Assembly (NCBI GenBank): GCA_046331705.1
Contig: JAXLQJ010000059.1
Coordinates: 1-45,118 of the forward strand
Origin: JADJOY01 sp046331705 [NCBI: bacterium]
GTDB lineage: Bacteria > JADJOY01
Length of the DNA: 45,118 nt
Direction: 5' to 3'
The translations under genes and the position numbers were made by a program. Positions 41,701 through 45,118 of the stretch are shown here, piece by piece; the stretch's first letter is position 1, and each line of letters starts with the position of its first letter. Under the pieces are notes generated by a model, which was given only the letters and a program-made list of their open reading frames with translations, made no database searches and was not told the origin of the DNA.

Positions 41701-43776
41701 GGCGATCCGGCGCTCGCGCTGACGGTGGAGGCGGCGCACCGCGCCGGCGCGCCGAGCAGCGCCGACATCGCGTGGCGGGTGGGTACGCTCGTCGCCGCGG
41801 GCCGTCCGGAGGAGGCGCGAGCGACGATCCGCGCCGCGGTGACGAAGCAGCAGTCGAAGCTGCGCCCGGATGCGTTCCGGGCGCTGCGACGTCTCGCCCT
41901 CGATCTCGGCTTGCCCGACCCGGTGACGGCGCTCGATCCCGGGCAGCCGGTGGATCCGTCGCTGCTCGCCTATCTCGCGGACGCGGTGGACCTCGAGGTC
42001 GTACGGCGCTGGAAGCCGGTGGACGTGATCTCCTTCCGCAGCGCGCTCGCCAGCCGCTGGTGCGATCGCGAGGCGGAGCTGTCGAAGGAGGCCGTGGAGG
42101 TCTGGCTCGACGAGCTGTGGGCGCCGGGATCCGCGTCGCTGCCGCGCGCGGGCCTGGTCAAGCTGGGAGGACTGTGGCCGGCCGCAGCCGACTGGCTCGC
42201 GAGCCAGAGCGAGGCGCGTCGTGCCGCCGCGCTCGCTGCCGTGCGCGCGCTTCCCGCGGACGTGGCGCCGCTCACGGCGCTCCTGCCGAAGGACGCGAGC
42301 CAGCGCGACGAAGCGACGCGGCTCTTCCTCGCGCGGGTGTTCCTGGCGCGGAACGAGGCGCCCGCGGCGCTGGCGCTCTTCGACGGCGTGCTGCACGACG
42401 CGGCGGTGGGCAACGCGGCGCCGAGCGTCGCGTCCGCCGCCACGACCAGCGTGGGGACCGAGTACGAGGAGGAAGAGGCGACGGAGGACGGTGAGTCCGG
42501 TGGCGCCGGCGAGAGCGACTACGAGGAAGCGACCGAGGACGAGGAGCCTGCGACGGAAGCGGCTGCCAGCGTCGCGACCGACGACGCCACCATCCAGCGG
42601 CTGCACCGCTGGCTCGACGCCTTCCGTGACGCCAAGCAGTCGGGCGGCGCGGACGTGCTTCCTGAAGCCGAGGCGCGCACCCTCGCGATGCTCCTCGATC
42701 GCGAGTCCCGTGACGCGAGCACGCTCGCCGATTGGCCGCTCGCTCTCGAGCTGGCGCGGACGCCGGACGCGCGCAGCGAGGTGCTCGCGCGCCTCGAGCG
42801 CGCGTGGATTCGCGGTGACCTGGTGGCGTACCAGCTCGGCTCGGTGGTCGCCGCGCTGGCGCGGGTCGCTCCCGAGCAAGCGCCTCGCTGGCTCGCGCGC
42901 TGGCCGCTCGCCTTCGACGAGGCGCAGGCGGCGGAGCGGGCCGAGCTGATCGCGCGTCTCGGGGATCGCGCCGCTGCCGACGCGCTCCTGTCGACGGCGC
43001 GTTCTCGGGGCGCTTGGTCCGCCGCCGACGAGGTCCGCGCGTTCGACGCGTGGCGCCGACTGCCCGCCGAGAAAGCCTGCGATCGGAAGGTGGAGACCTG
43101 CGCACCGCCAGCCACGGCGCGCGTGCCGAAGAGCTGGACGCTCGCTGCGACGTTCTGGCGCGAGCCCGCGAGCAAGGTCGGCGACGACTTGGCCCGCCAC
43201 CTCGGGGCCCATCCCTTCGATCTCCTGGCGGCGCGCGCGGCGCTGCGCACGGTGACGCCGCTCGCCGCCGAGGTCGCGGCGCGCGCGACGGCGACCTTGC
43301 GCGATCGCACCATGCAGTCGTTCGACAGCGCGGGCACGGACACCGATCTGCTGCGGATTCGCGCCATGCGCGGGCTCTTGCCCGCATCCTGGCGCGCGGC
43401 CGACTCGGTGCTGAGCTACGTCGATCCGCGCCAGGTCGTGATCGACTTCACGCGCCGGCGCATGCGCGCGGCGGACATCGACGCGTCCCTCGCGGACCTG
43501 GCGCGGCTGCACGCCGAGGACGACGACGCGGCCGCGACCGAAGTCGTGTTGCAGGTCGTCGAGGAGCGAAGCGCCGCGAGCGGCGCCACGCTGCGCCGCG
43601 AGCTCGCCGCGATCCGCAAGCGTCCCGCCGTGCCGAAGCCGTATCGCTTCGAGAACGGCGCGCCGCGCCCCTATCGGCCCCGCGATCTCGACTGGGCGCT
43701 CGTCGAGGCGGCTGCGGAGGCCGGGGCCCCGCTTTCGGCAGCCGGCGTTGCCGCGGGATCGGAGGTGAGCCGATGA
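35737..43776 (+). CDS. Giant secreted/anchored TPR-rich protein (2679 aa)
   Basis: The ATG at 35737 overlaps the previous stop (ATGA), and the frame is open far upstream but only as a shadow of the VIT gene. A hydrophobic segment (about 34-51) suggests export or a membrane anchor. Most of the 2679 residues are helical Ala/Arg/Glu-rich repeats; TPR-like units are readable, for example VWRRILELDPRDPKRVEELA, DGAVREYLAALDTRD and GDLEGAIAASKAAVQVRPEN. An acidic low-complexity linker rich in Glu/Thr lies at about 2237-2285. No enzymatic motif was seen. TPR superhelices are scaffolds, so this is probably the assembly platform of the operon's envelope complex; that is inference. Confidence 0.75.
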   Translation: MSAGLHDRKRMLEAHRSRGGPDVRIRTRPSASLHAAVVAAALVTIAGAARAAREATDAPAPACDPAQGRVEGAIPWVDQTEADWIYGVTTRFADVDGHRVHYPTPTAELAAQLAARAEPDALRHLADARLALGDRAGAIEAIRRWGAARGPWAWADVAAWAEEHRELALALDAATRAIPCIAPDARKRLADERVVWADAHPELADPVAMRRARAELFPDDGRALESWVRSLEAAGRLEEADRAIAASHALTPERLLIVRADLAVAHHDERRAFEILDAAVDADGWSFTFRRHFSEKTTLARPELPEAWRATLDARFDPRALVRLATYFQGAGRGLDTAELLRQVERRHAERFGRADWLLLARLESEIDAVPEAFRARLSAARLGTVDEQLGDLAALARLALDAGSRPLPWGVYNDEPYRWVARLDTTPGFLTGGVSFLLTGGDWKEALANLEGQSLGERTFATARALVDELARRAPAHGEIPALRVAIMQRHVDRGEGQAALAIFSALEPTAPAAVADAARRVALLAMRQVESPLAEEARLYRERLRALAPDGTRPSLADSGESTWRDAELVPPEEPEVDESRIEIATWGRASMNPQPESYRKLLDEAIARLDDRDASHRTTVGLLLGELDRLPDAEDLWLALVKRLDGWNLDDDLGPRYERALKRFRGPGWWSRLARWYARRSRHQDLRVLADDLVNQFRGASIFARADLNASGTGLVALEIPEQPRWGDRVRLVRWADWVRLRALERFPHSPRVVSEARARLRLANDGSRDPAPSATGVASPVVADALVHEREWALLFVDPTRRESWFADAMRAGNLAARLEAIEKRPNRTPVEDQLLAEGWARLSHFERASAPADRVAAAYPSDSVAVHRALSLHRSLQALEPGHAERASAVVETSVAAVADANAVLTELGEMEEERGRPHAAAVVWRRILELDPRDPKRVEELATLFWDYEHMAEALEIVEDGRKRLAQPRLLAFEAGVLREELRDLDGAVREYLAALDTRDAEMADRFPYSTVSDDRAVRRIATLLGRTRPRAAVLAALARLRAGEKADEEALVAFLPLLDVAPPYESAEDREFLDWLVDREELPHDPVARAEREAQRDARRPTERAGAVEVGAAILTRALDLANEATSTEFLDTLKRWRDRLLDARWAGAREVAFDDALAARRAALATTDVERVNREIERATALLEQGQREKADRVWADLLPRIEALPEGGAPIRAWVARAGYVEKTAGVEAAARAWAEIGERYPWSLGVLDDRLAFLTRVGMAADSRAVLAAAAERAALGHREALLERLAGACLDARDLACVEAASRRLVESEWSELDESRRVAAFRSLARARFALAPETDGLALVTEQAKRFAPASLPDLYAEGARAADGEHAGTTSVTLWIEALNRRTERAWIREAMRAAERAQASDKLLAFFERQQSRSARDVRWAVVVRELRLAKGDLEGAIAASKAAVQVRPENRELWVETADLLERAGRAQEAADYLAGRDAIEPGNEDVARRRGVLYARAANATGTPAAITAAGQRIVALERAALAAFKRQRPLDDERRAELTRREARAVRRLLELGYPREAWVFLAGSADKVASVRRSGLGLNEQAELALRAGKLVRYLNEPGVDDEARLAAAQVIASSANPEQKEEVFAAILGKRVTFESGRLARASEVALAQWWPFAREAALEDELRLTLARKLASGVPGPWQSATPFSFAQNVAEHVVVRTETTPWIVLPDLEASWVEDLVNRDQPVALAEFLAPRVRELMARVRALGAPLPGDRPFRWTAWLEGSTAFETWCRGLVARPDLVHEIEDAFTDVGRWSRFLELGAKHWSHPRLVALLSPEARDAWFRVAGAFGVDWANDSVPNPVSPATREAVAKALGNLATAAAGATTDPLLARLRGPRTVGEAIGDDPRFEWPEVKPTETSPGVAARRDTLRFPRDLWGDRPGEAWYALEALARLRDRDANAWRVPLEVPDRGGEAERDRVARELALATGDPALALTVEAAHRAGAPSSADIAWRVGTLVAAGRPEEARATIRAAVTKQQSKLRPDAFRALRRLALDLGLPDPVTALDPGQPVDPSLLAYLADAVDLEVVRRWKPVDVISFRSALASRWCDREAELSKEAVEVWLDELWAPGSASLPRAGLVKLGGLWPAAADWLASQSEARRAAALAAVRALPADVAPLTALLPKDASQRDEATRLFLARVFLARNEAPAALALFDGVLHDAAVGNAAPSVASAATTSVGTEYEEEEATEDGESGGAGESDYEEATEDEEPATEAAASVATDDATIQRLHRWLDAFRDAKQSGGADVLPEAEARTLAMLLDRESRDASTLADWPLALELARTPDARSEVLARLERAWIRGDLVAYQLGSVVAALARVAPEQAPRWLARWPLAFDEAQAAERAELIARLGDRAAADALLSTARSRGAWSAADEVRAFDAWRRLPAEKACDRKVETCAPPATARVPKSWTLAATFWREPASKVGDDLARHLGAHPFDLLAARAALRTVTPLAAEVAARATATLRDRTMQSFDSAGTDTDLLRIRAMRGLLPASWRAADSVLSYVDPRQVVIDFTRRRMRAADIDASLADLARLHAEDDDAAATEVVLQVVEERSAASGATLRRELAAIRKRPAVPKPYRFENGAPRPYRPRDLDWALVEAAAEAGAPLSAAGVAAGSEVSR

Positions 43777-45118
43777 GCCTCCGCCTCGAACGCGTGGCGC
43801 GCGCGGCGGCGCTGCTGCTGCTCGCGACCCGACTCACCGCAGGGCCGGCGCACGCCGCCGACGGCCCGCCGCTGCCGGATGCGCCGTTGCGGCTGGTCAT
43901 TCCCGACGTCGCGGCCTTCGACGCCGCGCTCGGCGGGTCGTTTCGCGCGGCGCTCACCGGAAGCCTCCCCGACGACGACCCCGCCTATGGCGCGTGGCGC
44001 CAGTCGCAAGTGGGCGCCAAGCTCATCGCGCAATGGGAGAAGCTCGCAGCCGACTTGCCCTGGACGTGGGAGCAGATCCCGGCGCTCGGCGCGCGCCGGC
44101 TCGGCCTGGCGGTCCTGGACGTCGGTCATCTGGAGACGGTGCTCGCGATCTCGACACCTGTCGCGGCGTTGCCCGCGACGCTCGCCAAGGGCGAGACACG
44201 CAGCCACGGCGCCATGCGGTATCAGGTCGTCGCCGCGGGAGCAGGCGACGCGGGAGCGAGCGGCGCCGGCACCGGCGCGGCCACCGAGGAGGGCGAGCGG
44301 CGCATGGGGCTCGCCTGGACTGTCGCCGGCGAGTGGCTGCTGATCGCGACCTCCGAGCGCGCGCTGCTCGCATCGCTCGACGAGCTCGGCGCGGGGCGCG
44401 GCTTCGCGGCGCCGCTCGCGGGGCTCGTCAGCCTGGAGCTCGACCTGGATCGGTTGCGCGCCGATCGCTACTTCAAGCGCGAGTTCCTGTTCGCGCCCGG
44501 CCCCGAATCCGGCCGCGTGCGCGCGGCGTTGCGGCACGAGGGGCGCGGCTTCGTCGAGGTCCGCGAGGGTGCCCACGAGAACCGTGCCGCCGGCTACGAC
44601 TTCGACCTCGCCGAGGCCGTCACGGCGGGCTGGGAGGGCGACGGCGCGTTGCTCTGGCCCGCGCTTCGCCGCGGCATCCTCGAGCCGGTCCCCGATCCCG
44701 CGGACCGGCCCCAGGTCTCGCTGGGGCTGCTTCCTGCGGCAACCGTCGACAAGAGCGACGATCGCTACCTCGTGAGCTTCCTACGGCCGCTCGCGAAGCC
44801 CGGCGCCCCGTCCACCGACGAGGGCGAGCTCGCCGATTGGCGGGCGTGGCTCGAGAAGAACCCGGTCGCGGGCTTCGCGTTCGCGGTGGCACGCGACGGC
44901 TCGCGCATGCTGGGTGTTCCGTGGGCGGCGGCACGCGACGAGGAGCTGCTCGCGCTGGCGCGATCCACGGCGGCGCGCCGCGCGGGGCGCGTCGAGGTCG
45001 CGAACGTGGGCGACGCACGCGAGATTCGCGCGGGTGCCGATCTGCCGCTGGTGGCGATCCGACGGGTCGGCGAGCTGGTGTGGATCGGGCCGAGCGCGCG
45101 CGCGCTCGCCAGCGCGCC
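43773..45118 (+). CDS. Secreted protein of unknown function; runs off the right edge
   Basis: The ATG at 43773 overlaps the TPR gene stop (ATGA), and 448 codons are visible without a stop. A Sec signal peptide ends near AHAADG. The rest has an alternating beta/alpha pattern (LRLVIPDVAAFDAALGG, LGLAVLDVGHLETVLAIST, WTVAGEWLLIATSERALLAS, LVSLELDLDRLRADRYF) reminiscent of DUF3352-like periplasmic proteins, which is a weak impression. It is the fourth gene of the operon; more may follow. Confidence 0.65.
   Translation, partial: MSLRLERVARAAALLLLATRLTAGPAHAADGPPLPDAPLRLVIPDVAAFDAALGGSFRAALTGSLPDDDPAYGAWRQSQVGAKLIAQWEKLAADLPWTWEQIPALGARRLGLAVLDVGHLETVLAISTPVAALPATLAKGETRSHGAMRYQVVAAGAGDAGASGAGTGAATEEGERRMGLAWTVAGEWLLIATSERALLASLDELGAGRGFAAPLAGLVSLELDLDRLRADRYFKREFLFAPGPESGRVRAALRHEGRGFVEVREGAHENRAAGYDFDLAEAVTAGWEGDGALLWPALRRGILEPVPDPADRPQVSLGLLPAATVDKSDDRYLVSFLRPLAKPGAPSTDEGELADWRAWLEKNPVAGFAFAVARDGSRMLGVPWAAARDEELLALARSTAARRAGRVEVANVGDAREIRAGADLPLVAIRRVGELVWIGPSARALASA

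Overview
This window is high-GC DNA from a Gram-negative bacterium. Many predicted lipoproteins and Sec-exported proteins, VCBS/FG-GAP surface proteins, a GH84 glycosidase, a VIT/VWA protein and a giant TPR protein all fit a large-genome, Myxococcota-like (former Deltaproteobacteria) organism. No rRNA or other taxonomic marker is present, so this placement is an inference. I found no tRNA, rRNA or CRISPR array.

Left part (1-20.9 kb), chromosomal backbone. A secreted M4-type metallopeptidase runs off the left edge on the minus strand. Two adjacent plus-strand genes encode FG-GAP/VCBS repeat lipoproteins. A minus-strand pair follows: a ChrA-type chromate transporter and a small lipoprotein. Next come a lytic transglycosylase and a GH84 N-acetylglucosaminidase, which together suggest work on GlcNAc-containing glycans, and then a persulfide dioxygenase-rhodanese fusion and a YhhN/TMEM86 membrane protein. 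A membrane-anchored unknown, a strong minus-strand terminator, a neutral-ceramidase-like lipoprotein, an internally duplicated membrane protein and an SDR oxidoreductase complete this part.

Middle part (20.9-27.1 kb), integron. An AbrB-type antitoxin is followed by a PIN toxin gene broken by a stop codon and truncated. Next is an integron-type tyrosine integrase (21638-22696). Its 3' end, not its 5' end, faces a cassette array (22847-27071), so the orientation is reversed relative to classical integrons. Five complete attC-like sites and one attC R'' remnant can be read. Cassette starts and their attC R'' boxes are complementary in four of five testable cassettes; in cassette 2 the match is poor. 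The cassettes carry an unknown protein, a cassette with no convincing gene, a PIN/ribbon-helix-helix toxin-antitoxin pair, a BrnT/BrnA pair, and an antitoxin-like gene behind a BrnT tail remnant. An IS630-family element of about 1.12 kb sits 7 bases after the R'' box of the BrnTA cassette's attC.

After the array (27.2-29.6 kb) lies a RibD/DHFR-like gene with a damaged 5' end. A roughly 0.6-kb repeat follows, whose first copy is riddled with small deletions and whose second copy is clean. The clean copy carries an intact VOC-family gene, which is coupled to a GNAT acetyltransferase. The damage pattern is either a decaying duplication or a sequencing/assembly error.

Right part (29.7-45.1 kb). 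A lipoprotein and a beta-carbonic anhydrase lie on the minus strand. Divergent from them is a tightly coupled plus-strand operon: a membrane-anchored beta-propeller, a VIT/VWA protein, a 2679-residue TPR-rich protein and a secreted protein cut by the window edge. Each junction is a 4-base ATGA overlap. This operon and the reversed integron are the best candidates for under-described systems here.
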